Origin: Neofusicoccum parvum
Taxonomy: Eukaryota > Ascomycota > Dothideomycetes > Botryosphaeriales > Botryosphaeriaceae
DNA length: 64,000 nt
Direction: 5' to 3'
Assembly: GCA_020912385.1 (NCBI GenBank)
Contig: CP087212.1
Location: 1,426,001 to 1,490,000 of the forward strand
Shown here: one piece after another, positions 1 through 12,280 of the stretch
Layout: each line of letters begins with the position of its first letter
Numbering within the stretch: the stretch's first letter is position 1
Notes under the pieces: model-generated
Databases searched by the model: none
What the model was told of the DNA's origin: nothing
What the model saw: the letters and a program-made list of their open reading frames with translations, nothing else
Program-made: the position numbers and the translations under genes

Positions 1-620
1 TTTGCAATAAACTCGCCCCAGCCATTATACACCTTCTCGAAGCCCGGAGGGACCTTTGTGTCGTACCAGAGAGAGCCTTTGTTCTGATACGAGAGGATCG
101 TCGGCTTGTGCCCCGGGTCCGGGAAATCTGGCAGGAACGTGAACCCGGTCTGCTCGGCGTAGTAGTACAATAGATCTTCGGAGGGCGGGAAGCGCATGGC
201 ACCCATTTCGGCCACATCTCTGCCGTCCGGTGTGGCGATAGACTGCAGGCGGCCGCCCACTTTATCCGTAGCTTCGAGCAGCGTGACATCGGCTCCAGCC
301 TTGGCGAGCTCAAAAGCCGCCACGACATTCGAGATCCCTCCGCCAATCAAGCAGACCTTGAAAGACTTGTCCAGAGTGCCCAGGGGCTTGTCTATTCCAC
401 CGGCTTGCTTGTTCCATTCCGAATAGATCACTTCGGGAGTGTCGAGGTATCCTTGGGCCTGTGCCTGAATGGGGGTGTTGAGGTGCTCCTGAGGCAGGGC
501 TTGGACGGCACCGCCTTGGAAAGGGTTGGTGGGAGCCGCTTCGCCGGGCCTGATGATAAGTTTTGGGATGCCACGCTGTGTCGTGTTGGCATACGTTCGA
601 AGGTTCGGAATGAGCGGCAT
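1..620 (-). CDS. Flavin amine oxidase / L-amino-acid oxidase-like, 5' part (runs off window)
   Basis: This is the N-terminal ~206 residues of an FAD-dependent amine oxidase; the rest lies beyond base 1. From ATG at 620 the frame is open with no intron. After a ~88-residue leader comes a Rossmann dinucleotide-binding segment, VCLIGGGISNVVAAFELAKA, then the acidic strand end LLEATDKVGGRL, which matches the GxGxxG...E...GGR signature of the monoamine oxidase/LAAO fold. EMGAMRFPPSEDLLYYY follows, typical of L-amino-acid oxidase and tryptophan-2-monooxygenase-like proteins. Members oxidise amines or amino acids, releasing peroxide and ammonia. The third glycine of the motif is replaced (GGGISN), as in many of these enzymes. 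The substrate cannot be told from this half. No signal peptide is visible, so it is probably cytosolic or peroxisomal (C-terminus not seen). Confidence 0.85.
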   Translation of the reverse strand, partial: MPLIPNLRTYANTTQRGIPKLIIRPGEAAPTNPFQGGAVQALPQEHLNTPIQAQAQGYLDTPEVIYSEWNKQAGGIDKPLGTLDKSFKVCLIGGGISNVVAAFELAKAGADVTLLEATDKVGGRLQSIATPDGRDVAEMGAMRFPPSEDLLYYYAEQTGFTFLPDFPDPGHKPTILSYQNKGSLWYDTKVPPGFEKVYNGWGEFIA

Positions 621-2511
621 GGTTGGGAGGCAGCGTGAAGAGTCCGAAGAGCTGATAAGTCGAGCTGCTGGATAGGAAATCCAAATGGTAAAATTCCGTA
701 TCTGGGGATATTAGATCAGCGTTGGGTTTATAAAGGCGTCGGTGATCGCGTCGATGCATGCGTTGATCATGTTGATGCATGCATCGATGAATGATTTGAC
801 GGTTGCGACGAGCTTGTTCTCATTTCCTTTCTCGTCTTTCTTCTTTAAGTTTTGCTCATTCCCTTATCACCCTGGGCGCAAGCTGTAGGTGCTGCCGTGA
901 CTAAAGATTTTTATGTTTCAAGGATAGCAAATCCTCACTGCCCCCACCCCTACCAGACGGTGGCTTGACACTACCCCGCAAGGGGTTAAATCTTAGAGCT
1001 TGTGGGGAAAGCGGCTCGGACCGCATGCGTGGTGAGGCGCACCCGTACTCGTAGCTTATACTGGTTAATACTTTGTAGAGGAATGTTATTACCGGATGTG
1101 GGAGCGCGAGGGTGAATATCGGAATTATCAACGATTGCCTCGAGACTCACATGTTATCTGCTTCATTGCCATATTAGCACGCTCCCTTGTGGCTCCCCTG
1201 CACACACGCATCCATCAATGGGCGTCAGTAATTGCCGGCATTTTAAGGCCGTATCTATGTTTAACCTTAACGAAGCCCTGTGCGAGTTAATAGCATGGAG
1301 AAAGACTGGGCGCGCATAGGGTCAGCGCTAGAGGGGTAGCAGTATGGTAGGCAGCGAGGATTGATGGATTTCCATAATATGTCTGTTTCTAACATGATTA
1401 ACATCCGATGAACAAAAATTGGCGGTCCTACAGGACATCAGTGTTGTCTATTTTCACGAATTACATTTGTAGGAGGAAAGGTGGTGAGCACTACAAAATG
1501 ATTTTGTATTTCCATCTGACCTCGATAGCCTTGCCACATCTCCCCAATATCCTGCAGTTAATCGTAACTCCTATCAACACCCAAGCCAGCCAGCTCCTGA
1601 TCTGTGCCAGCCTTTTATCGCGTAACGAAAGACAAGGCCTGCGACGATCTATCACTGCGACCCATAGGAAGCGCGTCTTCATGCTTCGATAATAGAGGGA
1701 TCGTAAGGCCGGAGTATACTTTCATCCATGGTGGCGTGAAGAGCTCATCCCGACGCAGGGTATCATATATTCTCCTTTCCAAATGAGTTGCTCAACTCTC
1801 AACCTATACCCGAACGTCGAACTTCAAGAAAATGGGTTGGTGTAGTGATAAGGAAGAATGGGGACATGTAGGCAATTTTTCAGCCTGTGTCCATCAGCCC
1901 TATGCCTTCTCTTAAGTTGAGTTGGACTAGGCTAGAGCTTCGTTTTCCTGAGAATGAAACCATTTCGGTCGTCTTCCCCGAGAGAACGGTCGGCTGTCGA
2001 CTGCTGATAATACGGTGTTTTCAAACGAGTGTTAGATGTATGCATTTTCGTGCCAACTGAATGTCGAGACAGATTGGTAAATCATGGAATATCGTCCAAC
2101 GTGCGGCCGCCTCAAGTTCGAATTTGCGGGTCTGAGGCGGATGCAACGATCGTTGGATGACTGCTACGGCAAGCAAAGTTCAAGCGTTGTGGTCGTTTGG
2201 ACGAAACAATCTCTCATTTCTCGGCGTCGTGTGCTCAGAAGTCCAAAGGCCCAATACTAAAGCAATTTCATTTGAGGGTTCCGCTCGTTCTCGAAGGCCG
2301 GGCTCGCGCCGGCGAAAGTTGAATTACATGAGGAAGCCGCGATTAGTCCGAAGTGTGGTGTGTTCAGGGCGTCCGAAAAACACGCCAGGAACGCCGCAAA
2401 GTGTCTCGTCAACAGTCCATCCAAAGTCCGCCGTCGAAGAGAAAGTGGTGGTTCTCGGAACCGTAAGCCTGCCTGACAAAATCGGAATGGTGGAGCTTCT
2501 GAGCGAGTTGC
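621..2511. other. Gene-free spacer
   Basis: This stretch of about 1.9 kb is AT-richer than its flanks. It holds only short, overlapping frames without splice structure or family resemblance. It includes the 5' flank of the amine oxidase (621 to about 900) and the 3' flank of the SAP-domain gene (about 2200-2511). I see no tRNA or recognisable transposon. Confidence 0.6.
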
Positions 2512-3387
2512 TCAGGATGCGGAGGGGGCGCTGGCAGCAAAGCGAGCCTTGCGGGCTTCCGCCTTGGCCTTGTCCTCTGCGGACCAGGAAGAGCCGCTAC
2601 CACCAGCATTGCCCTTCGCCGAGTCGTTGCCCCTGCGCTCGCCGCCACCGCCGCCGCCCCTCCGGCCTTGAAGACGGCCTCCGCGGCCGCCACCACCGCG
2701 CCTCTTAAAGTTACCGCGGGAGCCCTCATCTCCAGCCTCCCTGCCGCGCTTGGGACGACGCTCCGGCAGAGCCTCGTTGAGGCCTCTCGGGCCAGTCGGC
2801 GCGGCATCGGTGCCAAACTTCTTGGCTCTTTCGAGCAGCTTCGCGGCCTCGTCATCCTCCGGCAGACCGAACTTCTTTGCGCGTGCCCTGCGCTTCTCCA
2901 ACTCCTCATCCAAAGTCGTCTCCTTCAATCCAGAGGTGAAATCCTTCTTTTCAACAGGTTCAGCCTCAGCGGGCTTCTCAGCATCGGCGGCATCCGCAGC
3001 TCCGTCGCCCTCGGGGGCCTTGACAGAGAGGTCGTCAGTCTTGGACGGGTCGACGTCGGCGACTTGATTCGGCACAGCCTGGGGGTTCGCGACGGCACCC
3101 TGGCCGCCGGCTTTGATGGCGGCAGCGCCGGCCTCAGTCGTTGCATCTGCGGCGGCGGCGGCGGCGGCAGGCTTCGTGTCGGTCGTGTCGTCGTCCCAGT
3201 CGATCTCGTCCTCGGGCGGCACGGTGGTGCTAGCGGCGGACTTGTCGGCGGGCGCCTTTTCTGCGTCGGCTTTGTCTGCTTCCTGGAGACGCGCAACCAT
3301 GTCGGCCTTCTTGCCGGTGTGGGGAAGCGACCGCTGCTTGAGCAGGGCCTCAAGCTCGGCGTTCTTCATCTTCGCGTAGTCGGTCAT
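2512..3387 (-). CDS. SAP-domain RNA-binding protein, Tho1/SARNP (CIP29)-like
   Basis: Predicted 291-residue nuclear mRNP protein. The N-terminus carries a SAP domain (about residues 4-40: KMKNAELEALLKQRSLPHTG, then KKADMVARL), a helix-hairpin-helix that binds nucleic acid. A long Ala/Asp/Glu-rich linker follows. Next is a segment with a twice-used KKFG motif (RRARAKKFGLPEDDE and LLERAKKFG), the signature of the Tho1/MOS11 C-terminal region, and then an Arg/Gly-rich stretch (FKRRGGGGRGGRLQGRRGG) typical of RNA-binding, arginine-methylated tails. Yeast Tho1 and human SARNP act with THO/TREX in cotranscriptional mRNP assembly and export, so the same role is inferred. The frame extends 67 codons upstream of the ATG at 3387 without family similarity; MTDYAKMKN fits the usual family start. 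No intron. Confidence 0.85.
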   Translation of the reverse strand: MTDYAKMKNAELEALLKQRSLPHTGKKADMVARLQEADKADAEKAPADKSAASTTVPPEDEIDWDDDTTDTKPAAAAAAADATTEAGAAAIKAGGQGAVANPQAVPNQVADVDPSKTDDLSVKAPEGDGAADAADAEKPAEAEPVEKKDFTSGLKETTLDEELEKRRARAKKFGLPEDDEAAKLLERAKKFGTDAAPTGPRGLNEALPERRPKRGREAGDEGSRGNFKRRGGGGRGGRLQGRRGGGGGGERRGNDSAKGNAGGSGSSWSAEDKAKAEARKARFAASAPSAS

Positions 3388-6300
3388 GTTGTCGTGCGAT
3401 GCGGGTGAGGCGGGTGCTGATGGAATTGGGCTGACTTTTTGTTGGCGGAAGGCTGGCGCGACGCGTCGATCAGCTGTGGTGGGTCGCGAACGGCGAGGGC
3501 GAAGCAAGGAAGAAAGGAAGAAACGCGAGCGAGGGGCGGAGCGGGACAAGGGAGCGACTGACAATAGCAGCAGCGCTGGGCGGGACAATAGCAGCGCAGG
3601 TGAGGTGATGGCGCGGCGGGAGAGGAGACGTGCCTGGTGTCGCGAAGTCGCCGGGCGGCAGCGGTACGCGGCGGCCGGCGATTGCCTGGGTGCCTGGGGC
3701 GGTGCCTGGATGGGTGCCTGAGCCGCGAGGCACCAAGGCAGCGAAAGGAGCCCCCCCTGTTCCGGCGTCGCCTTGCTGTGGCTTGATATAAGTCACGTGC
3801 AGCACAGCCCCATTGTGGCGAGGTGCGTGCCTGACGCACGATGACCTCCTGCCTGCGGCTGCCACCTGCCACGACAAACCTGACACTGCCGACACTGCCA
3901 ACACTCTCCCGCGCCAGGGCCATACCACCACGCACTGCTACGCCTCGGAGTCACCGCCTCCCGTCCGGCGCCCAGCATCACGAGGCCCCGCGGCCGTTGA
4001 GCCGGCACCCTGGCTCCATATTCGTGAGGCGTGCTGTCCGACAACCCCTCTGCCGTCGGCTATCACCAGCGGCGCGTCAACAAGAGTGAGGCCAGAGCAG
4101 CTGCAGCCCTGAGCGCCCCTGCCAGCAGCGCCGCGTGAACTCCATCTCGCGGAGCAGACTTCTGCATTTGTCCGTGATGGTGTGCTGGCTGCGATCTGCT
4201 CAGCCGATTTGGCTGATCGCTTTGCATCAGCAAACTCTGCTTGAGCGCCAGCAATGCCGACGAATTTCCATTTTCTCTTTACGTCAACTCACGTCGTACT
4301 GCCTGCCGTCCGCTCCGTTTACGTCATTGTCTGTTTTCTTTCAGTCTTCTAAGCATGACCAATCATCGCCGTTGAATACGAGGAGCACAGGCTCCCGCCC
4401 GGAGAGTCGCCGTATGAACAGCTTCTCAATGCTCAGTGAGACGGCTGGCAGGCTGCAAGACCAGTGCCGGAACCAGGCTTGTGCCTGCTATCTGTCATCT
4501 CGCATCTGTTATTTTGGACCGTTCTTGTTGGATGCTCACGATAGGAAATATGGCCCCCGCGCCGCACCGTCCGGATTTGATAACCGCTGCGCACCGACTT
4601 TTGTGTGACTTCACAGTCCGATTGGACGCGTCAAGAATCCTGTCAATACCCGCCATTTCCGTCAACACCGTCCTTGACGCGTTCTTAATTCTGATCAGTC
4701 TGAGGAATATTCCTCCGCACTCGAACCGAACGCGGCGCTTAATGGCGCCCTTTCCATGCGCCATCTGGCAGGGCTCGGCGATCTAGACTTCGTCACCCCA
4801 CTATCTCCACCGAAGTCAAACGAACGACCACGAACACCTCAAACGTGCTCCACCTGTTTCACCTCGTCTATCTTCTTACCTGACGCTGCCCAGGATTGGC
4901 ATAGCAACAGCAACGTAGCCGATTCTCTCCACCCACCTTTGCGCGATATTTGCGATATTCAACACCTCGCGGTGGTTACGCGCCATCGTCGATCCCTAAT
5001 TTGGTTGTGTTGCTCATCACACAGTGGATTTCTCGATACAGCGATGTGCAGATCTTGTCACACCCTCAGTCAGTCGTGAGGCAAGGCTTGCCCGCGGTCA
5101 GTTCTAGGCTTGCACGGCTTGCTCCATCGCGAGGGCTTCTTCCGCCCTGCGACAACCTCCATCCTTGCTGCGGAGACGCGCTCCGACGGACGGCGAGTTG
5201 CGCGAGCATCGCTTTCGGCAAAAGCGCTCCTTCCCGTCCACCCTTCCGGCTGGGGAGCACTAGGGCGGATGGTTCGACGAGTCAAGAGGCATGCTAGGCA
5301 ATATCATGCAGTGGAGAAGACGGGAGACGGGAGTCGTCCGTTGGCCGTTGGGCAGGATGGTCCCTGCTGCGCCAGGAGCAAGATGGAGTCTCAACGCGCA
5401 CCAGACTCTTTTCCGCGCAGCGAGTGAGCGTCGACAAGTACGCCTTGAGGCTGCCATTGGCCCACGGGCAGGGAGCACTACACCACTTCGAGGCACACCC
5501 AGTCACGTGAGCAAATTCGCATGCGGGCAGGGGCTGTCTCGTCACCCGCCTGCCGACCAGTCACACAGCGCAGCAGGGTTTTCACTCGGTGGTGGCTTGC
5601 GGCGCTCTTCCGCACGGCCAGCCTCAGGGAGCGCGCCGAAAAATCGAGCTTACGCGCGGGATCTCCGTCTCGTTTCCAGATTTTCAACATCGCCCGATCT
5701 CAACGCGCACTCTGAGGCAGAAAATTTGCGAAAGCGCGGCGGGCAGCGCGCTCAGCAGGCTCGGATCTGCACGATGCGCTGGCAGGTGGCGTCGGCAGGT
5801 GCACTGCCACAGTCGGCGGGTTAGAGCCGCGTTGAGACGGCCCAGGAGCCGCGGCTGCAGGGCGGGTGCTCAGATTCCCCAGACGCCGGCAGGGCGCGCG
5901 CGGCGCATCTCGGACTGGCCGATTTGACCTGCATGCAAGCGCAAGACCGACGGCCGGAGCAGGGCTGGATCGTCGCATTATTGCAAGGAACAGGTCATGC
6001 TGCCAGCCGGCGTGGGCTGCTCGGCCGCCCTGCGCTACCGCTGGCCGCGCCGGGATGACTGTGCGCCGGTGGATCAGGTGTGGCGCTTCGCACGGCAGCG
6101 CAGAGCAGTCCTGACGAATGCTTCCCGGCCTGACAGCGATGCTGCCGTGTTGGACGCCCGCTCGCGGCGACGCGCATGTCGCGGGCTCGTGGCGGGCTTA
6201 CTTCAGCGGGCTGGGCGGCGGTGGCTGCCGGCAGCGATCGGCCTCCAGCTGGTGTTGCGCGTGCGGGCAGAGCGGGCAGAGCGGGCAGCATTGTTGTGGC

Positions 6301-7468
6301 CTGGATTTCAGGCTAGCCGCTGCCGCCCTCCCTCTGCGCATCCCACGCCGCGGCGACGAATTACGGAGACGCCCTGCTGCAGGGGCGCCGCTCGCTTGCT
6401 CCGCTGCGCGCGCTCTGCGAATCGACGTGGTCTGGCGCGCCTCTCGCCGCTCACTGGCCTGCCCGCCTTCCTTCGCCCGGCCTGCGAGCCTCCAAGCGCC
6501 CAACCACGCGCGGGCGCCGTCTTTGGCGGCGGCACAGCCCAGCTGCGCGGGTGACTGACGCCGTCGCGCGCGCCCTCCATCCGGCATCGCAGCGGGTATA
6601 TACGCAGCATGGCCGGCGGCGCGGTCGCACGGCGCACGACTCTGCTCCTCCCGCCTGCTGCCACCTGCCCGGCGCGCCTGTCTGTTTGGTTTCGCAACGC
6701 CCGCGCCGCCCGTAATCCTCTTATCCGCGCCCCCCGGCCGCCCCAGCGGCAGCGATAGGCTGGCGCTCACTTAGGCTCCGGCTCTTGGGCTGCACTGATC
6801 CACGGAGACCAGCGGCACTGCCCTTTGAAGGAGCTCGGGCGGCACGCTCGCGCCATCTTCTCCACGTCAGACCTCAAGTACATCATCTATCGCGCCGGAC
6901 CCTGTTCCCAGCGTGAATCGCGCACCGCGCGCCGTGGCCAAACATAGCCCGCGCGAGTCAACACCGTGGCAAGGGCCCGGCTGAGCCACAGGGTTCGCAT
7001 GCCCTCTCCGTTATTCGCTCGGCAGACCCGGTGGCGTCACGTACAAGAGACTTTCGCTGTCCAGCCTGAGCGCGGGGATCGCCCGTCTGCTCCTCCTGGC
7101 CTTTGCTCAAGCTCGCAACCCACCTCTTCCGCCGCGCCATTTTAATATTCGAGCACTACCGGCTGCTATGTACCTCCTCTCGCTCCTGTAAGCTGTTCCC
7201 CTTCCGGTAACACACCTCGCCTATCCCGCCCTTGCTCCGTCCTCGTGCAGCGTGCTCGCGCTGACTGCATATTTTCACCCTGGACCTGGTACCCTCTGTG
7301 CGCTGTCCTACACTTATACGATCCCGCGCTGACGCCCGCCTCCTCCAGATAGCACGACAGGTACGCTCATGCTTCCATGCGCCCGCCAGCGCACACGAGT
7401 GTCCGGAAGACAGCCCTTGGCAATCCTGCTTCCGACGCAGTCCTCGTCGCACCAAGCAGGCTTCCGAG
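3388..7468. other. Long GC-rich divergent intergenic region
   Basis: About 4 kb separate the divergent SAP-domain and methyltransferase-like genes. 3.4-4.1 kb and 4.9-7.2 kb are very GC-rich, so long frames run in most phases on both strands. None has an identifiable domain, convincing splice sites or a preferred phase. A CACGTG E-box-like site lies near 3796 and a TATATA stretch near 6597. 4.2-5.0 kb is AT-richer. The last ~200 bases before 7469 probably hold the 5' UTR of the + strand gene. Confidence 0.55.
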
Positions 7469-10400
7469 ATGGCTTCCTACCAGTACAAATCCCAGCACGG
7501 CCTGTCGTCGAGACATGAAGCGCCGTCGTCCATTCCCCAGCGCAACCCCTCGACTCGGTTGCCCACGAGGTCGGCCACCCCGAGTTCGGCCGCGAGCCAT
7601 GCCTCCGGTCCCTCCTCCGCGTCGTCGAAGCTTACCAAGAGAAAGCCCGAGGCATATACCGTCGGTAGGGTGTATGGGAACGCAGCAGGTGCCACTAGCA
7701 GCAGCCAGAGGGTTGCTGCGCCTTGGAAGAGCTCGGGTAGCGGTGCGATGCGCCGCGAAAATGCTACTGGATCAGGACGCACGCAACCCAACCACTCGCC
7801 TCACCCCACCACCATAGCTCGCCCTCCACGTTTTGATGCAGCACCCACCCGCACGCCTTCCCTCATGTCGGGCTCAACCGTCACCGCCTCCACCCACGAT
7901 AGCCCCCGGTCTGCCATTCTGAGGAGGAAAGCGTCGTCCATTGGCCGGCCTACCTTGCGTGCTGCTCGCACCGAGCCGTCGGCCACGCGAGAGACGGCCC
8001 CGGCGACCGTCAAGGCTCAGGATCCCTATGCAGACACTATACTGGGAATCGCCATGCCTCCACTCATGTCGACCATGGACCCAATTGACGAGGAAAGGCG
8101 GTCTATGCTCGCTCCCACTTACAACGGCCAGAACATGCCGCACCAGCTGAACACTGACGACCTCCCGCCCCCCACTCCGGCCTACGCCCTCTCGGCGAGC
8201 CCGTCTACGCGATACTCGGAGTCGCCGGGCCGATTCAGTCACACCTCCTCGCCTACATCCATGTCCTCCCACTCACCTGGCGTGGTTTTCCCGTCGAAGC
8301 TTGGGCCAAGACAGAGACAGGCGAGCCCCACAAGAAGCAGGCCGCCTGTGACCCGGCGCAGGACCGACGAAACCGGATCCACAAATGATCTGCATGGCCT
8401 TCCTTCGCTCCACGAATCCACGGCGTCGTCGTCGTCGTCCTCAACGGTCCTGGCACCCGCAAGCGATAGGAGACAACTGATGGTGAACACTGAGAAGCCG
8501 CTGGCTCCGAGGTCCCCGCTGCAGCGAGAGGTCTCTCCCAGTGCAGATAGACAGGCATATCCTCCCGAGCGCTCCCCCCAGATACACGTTGAGACCAGGA
8601 TATCCGTCCAATCCACCAGAGAAGCACCAATCTACCCCCCGCCAGAGCTGGCTCATCTCGCAGACACGAAGTCGCCACAGAAGCCAGCCATTCAGAAGCC
8701 ATTGAGACCAAGTCGAGAGGGCACACCCGACCTATCGGGTCTCCAAGGAGGTCCATCGCCCGTGGTACAGAGTAATCTCACCAGGCTGCCTATTCGTCAT
8801 AGACGCCAGACGTCTTCTGGATCTGGAATTTCCCCCCTGAGTGCCGATGCCTCACGGCGACCATCGTTCAGCGTCTCTCCGAACCCCAGCATTGGATCCA
8901 CGTTCTCCCCGGTATCAGGACAAGTTTCGACCACCAGGGGCACCACACCCGACCAACAACACGACAACGAGAAGACTGCGTCATCTGTTCCTCCAAGTCC
9001 GAACAAAGGAACCTCGAGATTTGGCTTTTTCTCTAAGCGAACCAAGTCTGAGGGAGCGCCTGCCGCTCCTAAAAAGGAGAAAAAGCTCGTACGCAAGGGG
9101 CCGATGGCAGGGACTGGCCACGAAGGCTACGGGAAGTACGGTGTTGGCCGCGGACGTAGTACAAGCGCTACCAGCGTTGTCTCGAGCAACGGTCGATCCG
9201 CAAGCCAGGACAGCATTACAAGCAACAACGCGAACCGGCCTCCTGCGAGCCGCAAGGGCAGCTTGAGCAACAAAACTGAACCTGAGATGGATGGATTTCT
9301 CAGAGATCGACTAAATCCGAAGGTCTTGCGGGGTGAAGGCAGTGCAACATCGAGTGTAGGCGTCAATTCTGAGGGCGATCGCAGCGCCAGCAGCTTGGAT
9401 TCTGCGAGGGACCGTCCAGGTATAGGTTCTCGCAACGATTCCTCCGTATCTGTGTCTCAGTCTGGACGACCAAGCGCCGAGAACAACAGGCCGTCCTTAC
9501 TGCCGTCTGCGATGGCTGATCCAATTCGTGGGACCTCACCATTCAGAGTTGCTGGCCTGCCGGGAAGAATTCGTCGCCCAAGTAGCAGTGATTCAACCCT
9601 CTCCGTGAACCTCCAACCATCCTCAAGGCAACACGGTAACGGCTCGGGCCAGTTGTATGGCCAGGCTTCAGCTGCTACCTCGGCTTCTGAGGACTTGCCC
9701 GTGGGAAGACAGGAGAACCGACTGAAGAAGAAGAAGGAACCGGAGAGCAAACCAACTCGGAAGTGGAACTTTTTCCAACGCGCTCAGTCAGCGCCCAAGC
9801 CCGAACCTAGGTCCAAGTCCAAGCCGCAAGCGCCTCCTGCACAGCAACCGCCGGCGGCAATTTCTGGGCCGCTCCCCTCCAGGTCGGTCGCACATTACGC
9901 CATTGAGGAACCGCAGGACACAGTCAACATGGAAGATTTGGAGAGACTTATGGAAGAGGCAGAGAGACTCGGCTATGAATCTTCAGGATCTCGACCCCCG
10001 TCATTTCATCGGTCCAGCTATCAGCCCAGGAGACACGGCGACTCTATTCTCCTTCCGTCTCCCCCCGTCTTCAGTCGTCCGTTTGCGGAGCCTTCAAGGT
10101 CAGCTTCTCCCAAGGTCTTTCTGCGAAATGCTGGTCTCGCCGACAATGAAGATTCTCGTCCTGCACCGGGAGCTCCCGCAACCGAGCCTCAGGCAACTGA
10201 GCCTGCCGCTCCTGTCGCTCCTGCTGCTCCTGCTGCTCTCCCGCCTCCAGAAGCCGAGCCTGAGAATAATGAGGTTCCTGTAGCCAGCCCTCCGTCGCGC
10301 CCCAGTCGGCTTCAGCAGGTCGGCCGCATCCCACAGGTTATTTCTACGAGAGACCGCAGGCGCAACATTTCTCAGCATTCTTTTTCGCGGCCATTTGTTC

Positions 10401-12280
10401 CTGTGCTGCCTCAGCCTGCCACGACCCACCTGGAGCAGATCCCACAAGATGCGCCTGTCGACTTCTCGCCGAGAAGGCAAGACGCTTCTGGCGTCGAAAA
10501 TGCCTCGCCGCCCTTCGCACAGGATGCCATGCCACAATCCTTGTTCGCTGAGCCGATCACAACCCCGGAGGAGAGAACCCATGGCGCGTCTGAGTTTTTC
10601 GCCTTTCCACCTCGCAAGTACTCGGAACTCTCGTATACGAGTAGCTCTGGGGCCTCCGCCCTTCCGCCCTCAATTGCCGTGATACCCGGCCCTGGTGCCC
10701 CACCGCAAGAGGACGAAGTTTGGAATGAGTACGATGACCTTATTGATGAGGTTCTCTCATCTCCGGAGTCACACGCAACGAAGCGAAAGGACCGGACGGT
10801 CAAGCGTCGATCCCGGGCCAGCACCGCTCTACTCGGTCAGCGACCTCTAGCGGCTGCGGATGCGGGCGACAGAACCACCGTATTTGAAGAGGATATCTCC
10901 CCGCGAACTTCCGTGCAGATCCGTAACTCTACTCCGGCGTCCGTGCACTTGCGCCGCTCACGTCTTCTCGCTGCGTTTCAATCTCTGGCAACACCCTCTA
11001 CTGCAGGGACCCATTCGGACTTTCCCTCAGATGAGGCCGGACAAGGCCACAGTTTGATTGATCCGCAGACTGGAAGGTTGAGCCTCCCGTCCATGCGCTT
11101 GAGCTTGAACTCTGTTCAACAGGGATCTGAGCGATCCAGCCTTCATGCGTCGCCTGAACCCGAGACTGCTCCTCAACAATCCTATCCGGCCGAAGTCCCA
11201 GAGGAGCCTTCCAAGCCTCGTGTTCACTTTCGCGACTCGCGTTTGACTGAAATGGCAGAAAACTCGCAGGAGGGTGTGGCGTCAATGGCGGATCTCAGGT
11301 TTGGAGCTTTGATGGTCAGCAAGTGGCTGTCATTCGGAAGAGTGTTGTTCAGCCCGGCCCACTTCGAACTCAAGAATAGCGTCGAAGACCGTATTCTGGT
11401 TCTTGACGGTCTTGGACAGGGTACGTTTCAGAATTCAAAAGCCCGGCCATCAGCATGCTAACATCAACGATCAGATTGGTCCTATTACTGCGCTCTTACC
11501 TATCCGTCGGCTCAGGTTTACTACATCAGTCCCAGTCCTAGCAACTTGCCGGCACAGTCTGAACCTGTTGCACCTGCATCCAACTACCGCCTCATCCACC
11601 ATCCCGACCTCCTGGCCCCCTTCCCATTCCCGAAAGGCTTCTTCGCTGCTGTTGTATTCCGCTTTCCGGCTGCTGCTCCTGAGGCCACCTACCGCGCCGC
11701 GATCTCGGAGTGCAAGCGCGTGCTTCGCCCAGGCGGTCATCTCGAGGTCAGCGTGCTCGATCTGGACCTTGTCAACATGGGTAACAGGGCGAGGAGGGCG
11801 GTGAGGGATTTGAAGATGCGCATGCAGAGCACAGATTCGGAGGTTTGCCTAATGAACGCAAGCGACGCTTTCCAACGACTGATCGGACGACGCGGATTCG
11901 AAAACTTGAGTCGCTGCATTGTCGGCGTGCCCACAGCTGGCAAGATGCCCAAGAGTGTCGACCTGACAAACCAGGCCGGCGGTAGCAACACGACGAGCGG
12001 GATGCCAAGCCAAGCCCACTTTGGTGACCTCGTTGCCATGTCGGGCAAAGAGGGTGCCTCAGATGACGGCATCTCGAAGATGGTTGCCCGCGTCGGCCGA
12101 TGGTGGTACTCGCGGTGCTACGAGAGCATGGTTCTACAACCGGATAACGAACTTGGCCAGAACATCTGGTCTGACGAGACGCTGCTGAACGAGTGCGAGA
12201 AGAGGCAGACGAGCTTCCGGTTGTTGATTTGCCACGCGCAGAAGCCGACTGTTACGAGAAGGAGGACCGTCAGTGTCTAA
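7469..12280 (+). CDS. Very long disordered protein with C-terminal methyltransferase-like domain
   Basis: Exons 7469-11420 and 11475-12280 give 1,585 residues. The 54-nt intron has donor GTACGT, branch sequence TGCTAAC and acceptor ATCAG, and the join reads LDGLGQ-DWSYYCALTYPSA. The first ~1,270 residues are Ser/Pro/Arg-rich and probably disordered, with basic patches (such as KKEKKLVRKGPMAGTGHEGYG) and a Pro/Ala run (APVAPAAPAALPPPE). The last ~300 resemble a class I SAM-dependent (type 11) methyltransferase: motif I-like ILVLDGLGQDW, the post-core segment FAAVVFRFPAAAPEATYRAA, and the classic CKRVLRPGGHLEVSVLDLDL. The glycine loop departs from GxGxG, so catalysis is uncertain. The frame is open from an upstream ATG at 7298, but MASYQYKSQ at 7469 is the preferred start. 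Homologous large fungal proteins exist, but I know of no assigned substrate. Confidence 0.85.

Noticed and set aside
3388..3588. N-terminal extension of the SAP-domain protein by 67 residues
   Set aside because: SAP proteins of the Tho1 family begin a few residues before the SAP domain; the extension has no similarity and includes promoter-like sequence.
4715..4800. B-box-like GGTTCGAGTGC on the minus strand suggesting a tRNA
   Set aside because: Upstream sequence forms no acceptor, D or anticodon stem, and there is no T-run after it.
5110..6770. Many overlapping long open frames on both strands (up to 190 codons)
   Set aside because: They occur in most phases simultaneously in very GC-rich DNA, have Ala/Arg/Pro-rich random composition, and no domain or splice pattern.
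7298..7468. Upstream in-frame start for the methyltransferase-like protein
   Set aside because: The extra 57 residues are Cys/Arg-rich without the low-complexity style of the protein, and MASYQYKSQ is a better start; a leader splice in this segment is possible.
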